This document shows positions 1 through 7,862 of a stretch of DNA of 64,000 nt, piece after piece (positions within the stretch are counted from its first letter, which is position 1; each line of letters begins with the position of its first letter). The notes under the pieces were generated by a model, which worked only from the letters and a program-made list of their open reading frames with translations, did no database searches and was not told the DNA's origin. Made by a program: the position numbers and the translations under genes. The DNA is taken from contig NZ_JHYO01000003.1 in assembly GCF_000688235.1 (NCBI RefSeq), positions 124,001-188,000 of the forward strand, given 5' to 3'. The DNA is from Terasakiella pusilla DSM 6293. GTDB taxonomy: Bacteria; Pseudomonadota; Alphaproteobacteria; Rhodospirillales; Terasakiellaceae.

Positions 1-266
1 CGTGGCTGGATCGTTCCAAGGTTCGTTCTTGTAAGTTCCGTCCGGTTTACAAATGGTTCTTCTGGGTGCTGTTGGCAGACTTTATCTTCCTCGGTTACCT
101 CGGTGGGAAGCCTGCTGAACAGCCGTACATCATCATGGCTCAGCTTGCGACGGCTTACTATTTTGCACACTTCTTGATCATTTTGCCGCTAATGAGCAAA
201 TTCGAGACGTCTGTAGAGTTGCCGGAGAGCATTGCTTCCGCCGTACTCAAAAAAGGAGATGCGTAA
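1..266 (+). CDS. petB: Cytochrome b of the bc1 complex, C-terminal fragment
   Basis: The reading frame is open from base 3 to the TAA at 264-266; the start lies outside the window. The visible 87 residues contain WLDRSKVRSCKFRP, a hydrophobic helix (WFFWVLLADFIFLGYLGG) and KPAEQPYI followed by another helix. This is the typical last part of cytochrome b, including the GKPxExPY segment before the final helix. The protein is the membrane subunit of ubiquinol:cytochrome c oxidoreductase and carries the two b hemes and the quinone sites. petC follows with its start two bases after this stop, so the two genes are one operon. Identification is secure although only the tail is seen. Confidence 0.93.
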   Translation, partial: WLDRSKVRSCKFRPVYKWFFWVLLADFIFLGYLGGKPAEQPYIIMAQLATAYYFAHFLIILPLMSKFETSVELPESIASAVLKKGDA

Positions 267-267
267 C

Positions 268-1077
268 ATGCGTAAACTGATGATTGCTGCTGTTGCCGCC
301 TTCACCATGAGCATGGGCACAGCACAGGCTGCCGGTGGTGAATATCACCCGGACTTTAAAGAAGCGTCTTGGTCCTTCCAAGGGATCTTTGGTCAGTACG
401 ATCAAGCGCAATTGCGCCGTGGCTTCCAGATCTACAACGAAGTTTGTTCTTCTTGTCACGGTCTGCGTCTGGTTTCTTATCGTAACCTGTCCGCTTTGGG
501 CTTTAACGAAGATGAAATCAAGGAAATCGCAGCAGAGAAATCTGTTCGTGTTCCTCATGATGAAACGGGTGCTGAACTGAACGACGATGGTGAATTCTTC
601 ACACGTGAAGCTGCACCACACGACCGTTTTGTAAACCCATTCCCGAACGATGCGGCTGCTAAGGACGCAAACGGTGGGGCGTTGCCGCCAGACCTGTCCT
701 TGATGGCTAAAGCACGTATGGGCGGACCTGATTATATCTACAGCTTCCTGATGGGCTATGCTGAAGAGATTCCGGAAGAAGTTTCGTCTCAAAAAGGCTT
801 CGCCGTAAATGAAGACAAAAACTTCAACCTTTACTTCCCGGGCTATTACAACTCTATGCCGCCGCAAATCTATGACGAGTTGGTGGAGTATGAAGACGGG
901 ACGCCGATGACAGCACAACAGCACGCGCTTGATATTGTTGCGTTCCTGAACTGGGCTGCTGAACCGGAACTGGATGAGCGTAAATCTCTCGGCCTTAAAG
1001 TAATGTTGTTCCTGTTGGTACTGACAGCAATGCTTTACGCGCTGAAGCGTAAAATCTGGGCAAATGTGAAACATTAA
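268..1077 (+). CDS. petC: Cytochrome c1 of the bc1 complex
   Basis: This 269-residue protein carries electrons from the Rieske centre of complex III to soluble cytochrome c. I start it at ATG 268, preceded by AAAGGAG, rather than at an upstream in-frame ATG at 232 that lies inside petB. Residues 1-22 form a Sec signal peptide ending in AQA. The heme c site CSSCHG is at residues 60-65. A conserved NSMPPQIYD segment supplies the likely axial Met. A C-terminal helix (VMLFLLVLTAMLYAL) anchors the protein with its heme domain in the periplasm. Length and layout match alphaproteobacterial c1. It is the last gene of the pet operon and is followed by a strong terminator. Confidence 0.95.
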   Translation: MRKLMIAAVAAFTMSMGTAQAAGGEYHPDFKEASWSFQGIFGQYDQAQLRRGFQIYNEVCSSCHGLRLVSYRNLSALGFNEDEIKEIAAEKSVRVPHDETGAELNDDGEFFTREAAPHDRFVNPFPNDAAAKDANGGALPPDLSLMAKARMGGPDYIYSFLMGYAEEIPEEVSSQKGFAVNEDKNFNLYFPGYYNSMPPQIYDELVEYEDGTPMTAQQHALDIVAFLNWAAEPELDERKSLGLKVMLFLLVLTAMLYALKRKIWANVKH

Positions 1078-1103
1078 GTTTCACATACCGGAAAAAAATT
1101 AAG

Positions 1104-1138
1104 CCGCCGCTTCCTTTTGGGAGGCGGCGGTTTTTTTG
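1104..1138 (+). terminator. Intrinsic terminator of the pet operon
   Basis: An 11-bp GC-rich stem (CCGCCGCTTCC pairing with GGAGGCGGCGG, one T-G pair), a short loop, and a run of seven T. It lies 26 bases after the petC stop and separates that operon from the structured RNA candidate downstream. Confidence 0.9.
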
Positions 1139-1260
1139 TTCATAAACAAAAAGTTATATACAGATTGGGGAAAAAGCCTGCGTAATTTCCCTATAAGTAA
1201 AACCTCTGAAGTATTCATTCGTATAGACATTAACCCATAAGTTTATATTATATCTATACA

Positions 1261-1460
1261 TGAAGCCTGTTGCCCCTTTGATTTATCTTCATCAACTGAC
1301 ACAGGTTTCGAATTGGAGGGTGAGTGAGGAATGTCCACTTTCTTCCCACCCAAGTATCCCGCCGAGAGGTGGGTGTTTCTCTCCCCTCCAACCTTCGAAA
1401 CCACTTGACGTCCTCTAGTCTCCCCCTCGACGTCAGTTGTTAAATCAAAGGGGTTTTTTT
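1261..1460 (+). ncRNA. Structured non-coding RNA candidate, about 190-200 nt, with its own terminator
   Basis: No protein is credible here, but the strand folds into an ordered set of long helices. Arms 1273-1285 (CCCCTTTGATTTA) and 1441-1453 are a perfect 13-bp outer stem followed by seven T, so the closing stem doubles as a terminator. Inside it, 1293-1300 pairs with 1432-1439 (8 bp). Then 1304-1312 pairs with 1394-1402 (9 bp) and 1313-1320 with 1384-1391 (8 bp), with a CC bulge. A tip hairpin pairs 1345-1350 with 1368-1373. A competing 7-bp hairpin, TGACGTC 1406-1412 with 1429-1435, shares bases with the second helix, so two folds exclude each other. The preceding 25 bases are AT-rich (TATATT, TATACA) and could hold a -10 element. 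The rod with a 3'-side hairpin and a closing stem recalls 6S RNA, but I cannot confirm that family from memory. Confidence 0.72.
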
Positions 1461-1564
1461 ATCTAAAAATTAAGCTCTGTTAACCATCTACTCACTTTTC
1501 TCGTTCATCATAAGCGAATCGTATTGTTTCTGCGCGATTTGCCCCATGTTTTGGAGAAAAAGAA

Positions 1565-2380
1565 ATGGCTCACGCTCAACATATTCAGGATGCTCAGTCC
1601 CGTTCGGCACATATTGTTCCGGTTAAACGTTCTGTGTTGACTCCCGGATTGGCTTCTGCGGCAAAGCGTTTCGGTATTCGTCCCGATGCGGTCAAGCGCT
1701 ATGAAGAAGGTGTCCAGCAAGAGCGTCAGGTCGATTTGCACCGCCTGCGTCTGGAACGCGACGAGTCGAAAGCCAAATACGAAGCCTTGCGTGGGACTGT
1801 GGATCAACTGGTGTTGCGTATTCAAGATGTGGCACAGGCGCCAAGCAAAGCACAGGCCGGTGATATCCAGAACATTCGTGTTCTGTTAAAGCAGGCCATC
1901 GTTGCGATGGAGCGTCAGCAGGTTGAACTGAAGGGTATTCGCGCAAGAACCCAGCGTATGGAACGTGCCGCGTTGCGCGCAGATGCAGTCCAGCAGGAAT
2001 TCTCGCAGATGAAGGACGAGATTTTCGGATATCAGAAAGCTCTGCACGGTGCGCGTCAAGATATGGCGGATTTGATTGAGCTGGTCGAAGGGGAAGGCGG
2101 TCTGAAAGACCTTGCGGGTCAGGTCCGCGAAGTCCGTCATGATTTGGATGAAACCCGCCTGCGCACCAGTGATTTGGAAGCCGGGGCCCAAGATCAGGCC
2201 TTGCGCATTGAAAAGCTGGAGTTTGAATTGGAGACTCTGCGTAGTCAGGTTCAATCCAACATGACGGAAACCGCCGGTGTGGCCAGTGCCTTGTTGATCC
2301 TGCGTGAAGAAGTACAGGGTTTGCGCAAGAAAGTCGGTCGTTACATCATCGATCAGATGCGGTTTTTGCGCGAAAAATAA
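1565..2380 (+). CDS. Coiled-coil protein of unknown function
   Basis: I do not recognise this 271-residue protein. ATG 1565 follows a GGAGAAAAAG ribosome site. Residues 1-45 are basic and possibly unstructured, with a short GIRPDAVKRYEEG stretch. From about residue 48 to the end the sequence is almost continuous amphipathic helix with heptad-like spacing, rich in Arg, Glu, Gln and Leu (for example ALRGTVDQLVLRIQDV and LRIEKLEFELETLRSQV). There is no signal peptide or membrane helix, so it is probably cytoplasmic and oligomeric. It stands alone after the structured RNA and converges with asnB. A cytoskeletal or scaffold role is possible but unsupported. Confidence 0.75.
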   Translation: MAHAQHIQDAQSRSAHIVPVKRSVLTPGLASAAKRFGIRPDAVKRYEEGVQQERQVDLHRLRLERDESKAKYEALRGTVDQLVLRIQDVAQAPSKAQAGDIQNIRVLLKQAIVAMERQQVELKGIRARTQRMERAALRADAVQQEFSQMKDEIFGYQKALHGARQDMADLIELVEGEGGLKDLAGQVREVRHDLDETRLRTSDLEAGAQDQALRIEKLEFELETLRSQVQSNMTETAGVASALLILREEVQGLRKKVGRYIIDQMRFLREK

Positions 2381-2390
2381 GCCCGTTGGC

Positions 2391-4307
2391 TTACGTGCGC
2401 CACTTTCGATACCACGCATTAAACATCAGGATATCCCACAGGTGATGCTGCCAGTTGCGCTCGCCTTTTTGGTGTTCGTCCCATTTTTGCTGGATCGGAC
2501 CGTGATGGAAAATATCATTCTCATCAAATAACAGATCATGCGCCCAGTCTTTTAGCGGGCCGCGCAACCATGCGTCAATCGGCACGCCAAAGCCCATTTT
2601 TGGGCGTTCGATCAGGTCTTGAGGGACATAGCGATAGAGAATATCGCGTAAGGCCCATTTGCCAACACCGTGTTGGATTTTAAGGTGATCGGGCAGAGAC
2701 CAAGAATATTCCACCACGCGATGGTCAATCAGCGGCACGCGCGCTTCCAGCGAGACCGCCATACTTGCGCGATCAACCTTGGTTAAAATATCATCCTGCA
2801 TGTAGGTGAGTGTATCCAGATACTGCATACGTTCAACCGCATCGGGGATAAGGTGCTGTACACTGTCCTCCCATATCAGGCCGCGCGGCTCCTTTGCGCC
2901 TTTGACCAATTGATCAGGCTCGGGCCAATGGGTGACGAGGCTGCGATAATAATCATCCTGATCGCCCTTTAGGACATTCGCCAGCTTATAAAGCTTATCC
3001 ACCATATGGCTTGGTCGTTTTGAGGCAGGAATAACCTTGATGAGTTGCTGCCACGCTCGGGGCGGGAGGGCGCGGATCATCGTGCTTGCGAGCGTGCGTA
3101 GCGGTTGGGGCAGGGCAAATAGGCTATTGCCGTATTTTTGCGCGGTCAAATAACGGGTATAGCCGCCAAATAATTCATCCCCCCCATCGCCGGACAAGGC
3201 AACGGTAACGTGGTCTCGCGTCATTTGAGAGACAAGATACGTCGGGATTTGCGAGCTATCGGCAAAGGGCTCGTCGTAATAATCTGCCAATTTGGGGATG
3301 ACATCACGGGCCTGTTCGGGGCTGACATACAGTTCTGTATGATCTGTCCCTAAGTGGCGTGCGACTTCGCCAGCGTGTTTGGCTTCGTTGTAGCCTTCTT
3401 CCTCAAACCCGATGGAAAAGGTGCGGATGGGCTGGTCGGACTGGCTTTGCATGAGGGCAGCGACAAGGGAGCTATCAATCCCGCCAGAGAGAAAGGCCCC
3501 CAAAGGGACATCAGCGATCATGCGTCGCTTAACCGCATCTTTTAACAGATGTTCCAGATCGTTAATGATCTCGGTGTCCGGTCGATTTTGGATTTGGCGG
3601 CTTTCCACAACCTGTTGCAAAGACCAAAAAGGCTGGATCGTTTGGCTGCCTGCTGCGTCCCGTTTCAGGATATGACCGGGCATGAGCTTTTGAATGCCCG
3701 TGATTACCGTGTGCGGGGCGGGAATGCAATTGTGGCGCACAAAGCTTGCGATGGCATTGCGATCAAACGCTTGCGGGCAATCGGGATGGGGGTAAAGTGC
3801 CTTTAGTTCGGAGCCGAATAGAAATTGCTTGCCCGTATCGGCCCAATAAACAGGTTTAATGCCGAGGCGATCGCGGATCAGGTAAAAGCAGCGTTCTTTT
3901 TTATCCCACAAGGCAATGGCGAACATGCCGATCAGTTTCTTGATCGTGGCTTCAATGCCCCAATGTGTAAAACCGTTGAGGATGACTTCTGTATCGCTAT
4001 GCCCCCGAAACTGAGCGCCTTTTTGGCTAAGGTCGGGGCGTAGGTCTTCTGCGTTATAGACTTCACCGTTATAGACCATAACAAAGCGACCATCCTGAGA
4101 GGTCATCGGCTGGTGTCCGGCCTGGCTCAGGTCGATGATGGCAAGGCGGCGATGGCCAAGGCCAACACCATTTTCCCCATCGACCCACACATCACCGCCA
4201 TCGGGTCCACGATGGATGAGCGTATCTGTCATGATGCGGGTCAGGCGGGCAAGGTCCGATGAGGATGTGTTGCCCGTGTAATCGAGGAGGCCTGCAATGC
4301 CGCACAT
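2391..4307 (-). CDS. asnB: Asparagine synthase (glutamine-hydrolysing), AsnB-type
   Basis: A 638-residue two-domain amidotransferase. Cys2 after the initiator Met (MCGIAGLLDYTG) is the N-terminal nucleophile of the glutaminase domain (about 1-210). The C-terminal synthetase domain carries the ATP pyrophosphatase signature LSGGIDSSLVAALM. It would convert aspartate, glutamine and ATP to asparagine. Longer AsnB-like proteins of this size also occur in polysaccharide and exosortase loci, where the target may be another acid, so the substrate is not certain. Its start lies three bases after the stop of the UbiH-type gene, indicating co-transcription. It converges on the coiled-coil gene. Confidence 0.9.
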   Translation of the reverse strand: MCGIAGLLDYTGNTSSSDLARLTRIMTDTLIHRGPDGGDVWVDGENGVGLGHRRLAIIDLSQAGHQPMTSQDGRFVMVYNGEVYNAEDLRPDLSQKGAQFRGHSDTEVILNGFTHWGIEATIKKLIGMFAIALWDKKERCFYLIRDRLGIKPVYWADTGKQFLFGSELKALYPHPDCPQAFDRNAIASFVRHNCIPAPHTVITGIQKLMPGHILKRDAAGSQTIQPFWSLQQVVESRQIQNRPDTEIINDLEHLLKDAVKRRMIADVPLGAFLSGGIDSSLVAALMQSQSDQPIRTFSIGFEEEGYNEAKHAGEVARHLGTDHTELYVSPEQARDVIPKLADYYDEPFADSSQIPTYLVSQMTRDHVTVALSGDGGDELFGGYTRYLTAQKYGNSLFALPQPLRTLASTMIRALPPRAWQQLIKVIPASKRPSHMVDKLYKLANVLKGDQDDYYRSLVTHWPEPDQLVKGAKEPRGLIWEDSVQHLIPDAVERMQYLDTLTYMQDDILTKVDRASMAVSLEARVPLIDHRVVEYSWSLPDHLKIQHGVGKWALRDILYRYVPQDLIERPKMGFGVPIDAWLRGPLKDWAHDLLFDENDIFHHGPIQQKWDEHQKGERNWQHHLWDILMFNAWYRKWRT

Positions 4308-4310
4308 GAT

Positions 4311-5531
4311 CTAGACGGCCTCGCGCTCTTTCATGATCTCCGGCAGTTCACCGACAAGACCCATGGCTGATTTGGTAAAGAATTTTTTGGCAAAGGGCAA
4401 TTTATCGACCACGGCAAGCCCCACATCGCGGGCAAAGCGTACCGGTCCGATGTTGTTGGAGAACAGCTTGACGATGGCGTCTGTCGAGGCCAGCATCAGG
4501 TGGTTATCGAAATGGCGCCATTTGTCGTAATCTTCCAATACGCGCCCTGCGCCGACATCAAGGCCCAGTTTTTTGGTCTCAATGATCAGTTCTGCAAGGG
4601 CACAGGCATCGCGCGCGCCCATATTAAAGCCTTGACCGGCAACCGGGTGCATCCCATGGCTGGCATCTCCGATCAGTGCAAGGCGCTGATCGATGGAGCG
4701 CTTGGCATATTGGAGCGTCAACGGATAGGACCAGCGGGGACCGACCACTTTAATGGCGCCAAGATAATCGCCAAACCGTTCGCTGAGTTCCGCGTGGAAA
4801 TCTTCATCATTTAACCCGACGAGAACGGGCGCATTGCGGCTGCTTTCCGTCCAGACGATGTTGCTGCGATTGCCCGGCATGGGCAGGATGGCAAACGGTC
4901 CGGTGCTGCGGAAATGTTCCTGCGCGACGTTCTGGTGGGATTTTTCAGTTTCTACCGTGCAGACGATGGCGGTCTGGTCATAAGACCATTTGGTGATGTC
5001 AATATTGGCAGAACGACGCACCCAAGAGCCCCGGCCATCAGCCCCGATGACAAGTTTGGCTTTGATCGTCGTGCCATCATCAAGATCAGCCGTTACCTCT
5101 GAGGCGGTGCGATCCAGTGATATCATCCGTTTGGGGGCAAGATAGGTGGCATGCGCCATTGCCGGCAGGACTTTGAGCAGCGTTTTGCGGATCGTGCGGT
5201 TTTCCAGCATATAGCCAAAGGGCACGCCTGTGAGGTCGAGACTGTCAAAATGGAGAAAGAGAGGGGATTTCCCGTCAGTCACGCGGATCTCTTCAATAAC
5301 GCCGGCTTCGTCCTTCATATGGTCCCAGAGGCCAAGGGAGACAAAGGCGTTGTGAACGGATCGTGCGATTGCCGAGCAACGCCCGTCATATTCGGCTTTC
5401 AGCAGGGTTTCGGGGTCGTCTGCGTCCACAACGATGACATTAACACCGCCATGGGCCAGTGCACAGGCTGCGAGGCCGCCGACTAGCCCGCCGCCAACAA
5501 TAAGTACGTCCGTCTCAAGATGTGTAGACAT
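4311..5531 (-). CDS. UbiH/UbiF/Coq6-family FAD-dependent hydroxylase
   Basis: A 406-residue class A flavin monooxygenase, most likely hydroxylating the aromatic ring of a ubiquinone precursor. The N-terminal Rossmann FAD motif is DVLIVGGGLVGG. The second FAD motif, GDASHGMHPVAGQGFNMG, is typical of UbiH-type enzymes. I start at ATG 5531, six bases inside a possible GTG at 5537, because GAGGG is well spaced for 5531. Several paralogues (UbiH, UbiF, UbiL, UbiM) act at different ring positions and cannot be told apart by eye. It leads a two-gene unit with asnB and is divergent from glnK. Confidence 0.9.
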   Translation of the reverse strand: MSTHLETDVLIVGGGLVGGLAACALAHGGVNVIVVDADDPETLLKAEYDGRCSAIARSVHNAFVSLGLWDHMKDEAGVIEEIRVTDGKSPLFLHFDSLDLTGVPFGYMLENRTIRKTLLKVLPAMAHATYLAPKRMISLDRTASEVTADLDDGTTIKAKLVIGADGRGSWVRRSANIDITKWSYDQTAIVCTVETEKSHQNVAQEHFRSTGPFAILPMPGNRSNIVWTESSRNAPVLVGLNDEDFHAELSERFGDYLGAIKVVGPRWSYPLTLQYAKRSIDQRLALIGDASHGMHPVAGQGFNMGARDACALAELIIETKKLGLDVGAGRVLEDYDKWRHFDNHLMLASTDAIVKLFSNNIGPVRFARDVGLAVVDKLPFAKKFFTKSAMGLVGELPEIMKEREAV

Positions 5532-5627
5532 ATTCACCCTCTTAAAAGTTCCTGTGACATATGTAGCTTCCTGAGCTTTTTTGTCTAGGAAAAAGGGAGG
5601 GGTGAAAAATTGATCAAAAAATATGCC

Positions 5628-5665
5628 TAAATTTTAATCATGCATATTTCAGTGATTAAAATTTA
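5628..5665. repeat. 13-bp AT-rich inverted repeat upstream of glnK
   Basis: TAAATTTTAATCA at 5628-5640 and its exact complement at 5653-5665, separated by 12 bases. It lies about 95 bases upstream of the sigma-54 element of glnK, a usual distance for an activator site, but it is not the textbook NtrC sequence. It could equally serve the divergent ubiH-type gene. Confidence 0.6.
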
Positions 5666-5757
5666 ATCAGTTTAGTGTGATGAGTTTTGCCACTGTCTTT
5701 CATTCGTAATCAACTAAGATGTTGTTTTAAAATAATTTTATAGAAATTTTTTGATTC

Positions 5758-5773
5758 TGGCACGGCTTTTGTA
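5758..5773 (+). promoter_or_regulatory. Sigma-54 (-24/-12) promoter of glnK-amtB
   Basis: TGGCACGGCTTTTGTA matches the -24 element TGGCAC exactly. It has GG-N10-GT spacing; the usual -12 GC is GT here. It starts 89 bases before the glnK ATG. Nitrogen control of glnK-amtB by NtrC and RpoN is well established in Proteobacteria. Confidence 0.8.
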
Positions 5774-5834
5774 AAGAAAGAGGCAAGAGCAAACAAGCTT
5801 TTGTTTAAATCTATTTTTTTATTTCTTCAGTTGA

Positions 5835-6185
<351 letters not shown>

Positions 6186-6198
6186 GGGAGTTTATGAT

Positions 6199-7527
6199 AT
6201 GACTGCGTGGAAAAAACTTTCCAAAATCTCGCTACTGGGCCTATTGGGTCTGGTGATTGCGATGGAGCCGGCGCTGGCCGAAGATGCGCCGACAACTGAA
6301 GTACAATATATCCTGAACAGCTTTCTGTTTTTGGTTTGTGGCTTTCTGGTTATGTTCATGGCGGCTGGGTTCGCCATGCTGGAATCCGGTCTGGTGCGTT
6401 CTAAAAACACGGCAACCATCTGTTTGAAAAACATCGTTCTCTACGCGGTATCGGGCTTTATGTTCTACCTCGTAGGCTACAACCTGATGTACGCCGGCGT
6501 TGATGGTGGTTTCATGGGCTCCTTCTCCATCTGGTCTGCTGATGATGCAGCGGCACTGGGCGGCGACTTTGGCGGCGGTTATGCGTCTGCTTCTGACTGG
6601 TTCTTCCAAATGGTATTTGTTGCAACAGCGGCGTCTGTTGTGTCCGGTACGGTTGCGGAACGTATTAAACTGTGGCCGTTCCTTGGTTTCGTTGTTGTTC
6701 TGTCCGGCTTTATCTATCCGGTTATCGGTTCCTGGCAGTGGGGCGGCGGCTGGTTGTCTGAAATGGGCTTCTATGACTTCGCTGGTTCTACCCTCGTTCA
6801 CTCCACTGGCGGCTGGGCTGCGTTGACGGGGGCAATCATCCTCGGTGCCCGTAAAGGCAAATACGACTCTGAAGGTCGTGTCACGCCGATCCCGGGTGCA
6901 AACTTGCCGCTGGCGACACTGGGTACGTTTATCCTGTGGCTCGGTTGGTTCGGCTTTAACGGTGGCTCGCAACTGGCACTGGGGACAGCTGCCGACGCGG
7001 TTGCCATCTCTAACATCTTTGTAAATACAAACATTGCAGCAGTTGGCGGTACAATCGCAGCAGCTATCCTGACACAGATCGTTTACAAAAAAGTTGATCT
7101 GTCCATGACATTGAACGGTGCGATCGGTGGTCTGGTTTCCATCACGGCTGGGCCGGATACACCTTCTATCGCGGCGGCCTTCCTGATCGGTGCTGTCGGT
7201 GGTGTGATCGTTGTCTTTGTTGTGCCGCTGCTTGATAAACTGAAAATCGACGATGTCGTCGGTGCAGTCTCTGCTCACTTGGCGTGTGGCATCTGGGGCA
7301 CAATGATTGTGCCGGCTACAAACGCTGATACCTCATTTGTCACTCAAGCGATTGGTGTGGTTTCCATCGGTGCATTCGTGATCGTCGCGTCTTCCATCGT
7401 CTGGACCATTCTGAAAGTTACAGTTGGCATCCGTTGCTCCGAAGAAGATGAGGAGCTGGGTTTGGATCGTGCTGAATTAGGTATGGAAGCATACCCGGAA
7501 TTCGGTCGCGGCTCACAGACCATGTAA
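6199..7527 (+). CDS. amtB: Ammonium transporter AmtB
   Basis: A 442-residue inner-membrane ammonium channel. I start at ATG 6199, eight bases after AAGGGAG; a longer in-frame reading overlaps glnK and is not needed. The N-terminus has a cleavable signal (to ALAEDAP), as in E. coli AmtB, followed by 11 membrane helices. Conserved segments include FAGSTLVHSTGGWAAL, with the first pore histidine, and HLACGIWGTM, with the second. The cytoplasmic tail (VGIRCSEEDEELGLD) is the usual GlnK-contact end. It is co-transcribed with glnK and ends at a clear terminator. Confidence 0.96.
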   Translation: MTAWKKLSKISLLGLLGLVIAMEPALAEDAPTTEVQYILNSFLFLVCGFLVMFMAAGFAMLESGLVRSKNTATICLKNIVLYAVSGFMFYLVGYNLMYAGVDGGFMGSFSIWSADDAAALGGDFGGGYASASDWFFQMVFVATAASVVSGTVAERIKLWPFLGFVVVLSGFIYPVIGSWQWGGGWLSEMGFYDFAGSTLVHSTGGWAALTGAIILGARKGKYDSEGRVTPIPGANLPLATLGTFILWLGWFGFNGGSQLALGTAADAVAISNIFVNTNIAAVGGTIAAAILTQIVYKKVDLSMTLNGAIGGLVSITAGPDTPSIAAAFLIGAVGGVIVVFVVPLLDKLKIDDVVGAVSAHLACGIWGTMIVPATNADTSFVTQAIGVVSIGAFVIVASSIVWTILKVTVGIRCSEEDEELGLDRAELGMEAYPEFGRGSQTM

Positions 7528-7568
7528 TCGAAAACGATTACTAAATCTCTCTACCTTCCCAAAGGTTG

Positions 7569-7606
7569 GCCCCGCTAAGCAAGTGTTTAGCGGGGCTCTC
7601 TTTTTG
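7569..7606 (+). terminator. Intrinsic terminator of glnK-amtB
   Basis: A perfect 10-bp stem, GCCCCGCTAA (7569-7578) with TTAGCGGGGC (7587-7596), then CTC and a T run. It ends the glnK-amtB unit and shows that the next amt gene has its own promoter. Confidence 0.92.
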
Positions 7607-7766
7607 TTTGCCTTATAAATAATCAGAAAAGAAACATGATTAAAAGATAGTCACAAAATTGCTTAAATGGCGGGCAGTTGCACGAAAAGTGTCAAAGTTT
7701 CTTCGCGTTGTGATTTTATATCGAATCCTTGGTTTTCTGCCCAGTTGATGGGCATGCCTATAGAAG

Positions 7767-7782
7767 TGGCATATTTCTTGTT
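7767..7782 (+). promoter_or_regulatory. Sigma-54 promoter candidate of the second ammonium transporter
   Basis: TGGCATATTTCTTGTT has the invariant GG-N10-G spacing of -24/-12 promoters and the same TTGT variant at -12 as the glnK promoter. It lies 81 bases before the ATG at 7863. The rest of the 7607-7862 gap shows no other clear feature. Confidence 0.65.
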
Positions 7783-7862
7783 AAGGGGGAGGCAATGTTT
7801 ATGAAATGGGCAAACTGACCAGGGAAGTTGTTTTGTCCATCGGGAGATAAAGGTAGAGAAAT

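Noticed and set aside
247-1074. Long minus-strand open frame across petC
   Set aside because: It mirrors a certain gene, lacks a ribosome site and gives a low-quality protein rich in Arg, His, Cys and Gln; it is a shadow of strongly biased codons.
1325-1345. RNase P-like string GAGGAATGTCC inside the structured RNA
   Set aside because: It resembles the RNase P GAGGAAAGTCC core, but the region is only half the length and lacks the other conserved RNase P elements.
6241-7278. 345-codon minus-strand frame across amtB
   Set aside because: Antisense shadow of a high-confidence transporter, with an implausible composition rich in Arg, Asp, Cys and Gln.
7679-7696. NtrC-like site TTGCACGAAAAGTGTCAA upstream of the second amt gene
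   Set aside because: Half-sites are separated by the wrong number of bases for an NtrC operator and one half has an extra base; kept only as a remote possibility.
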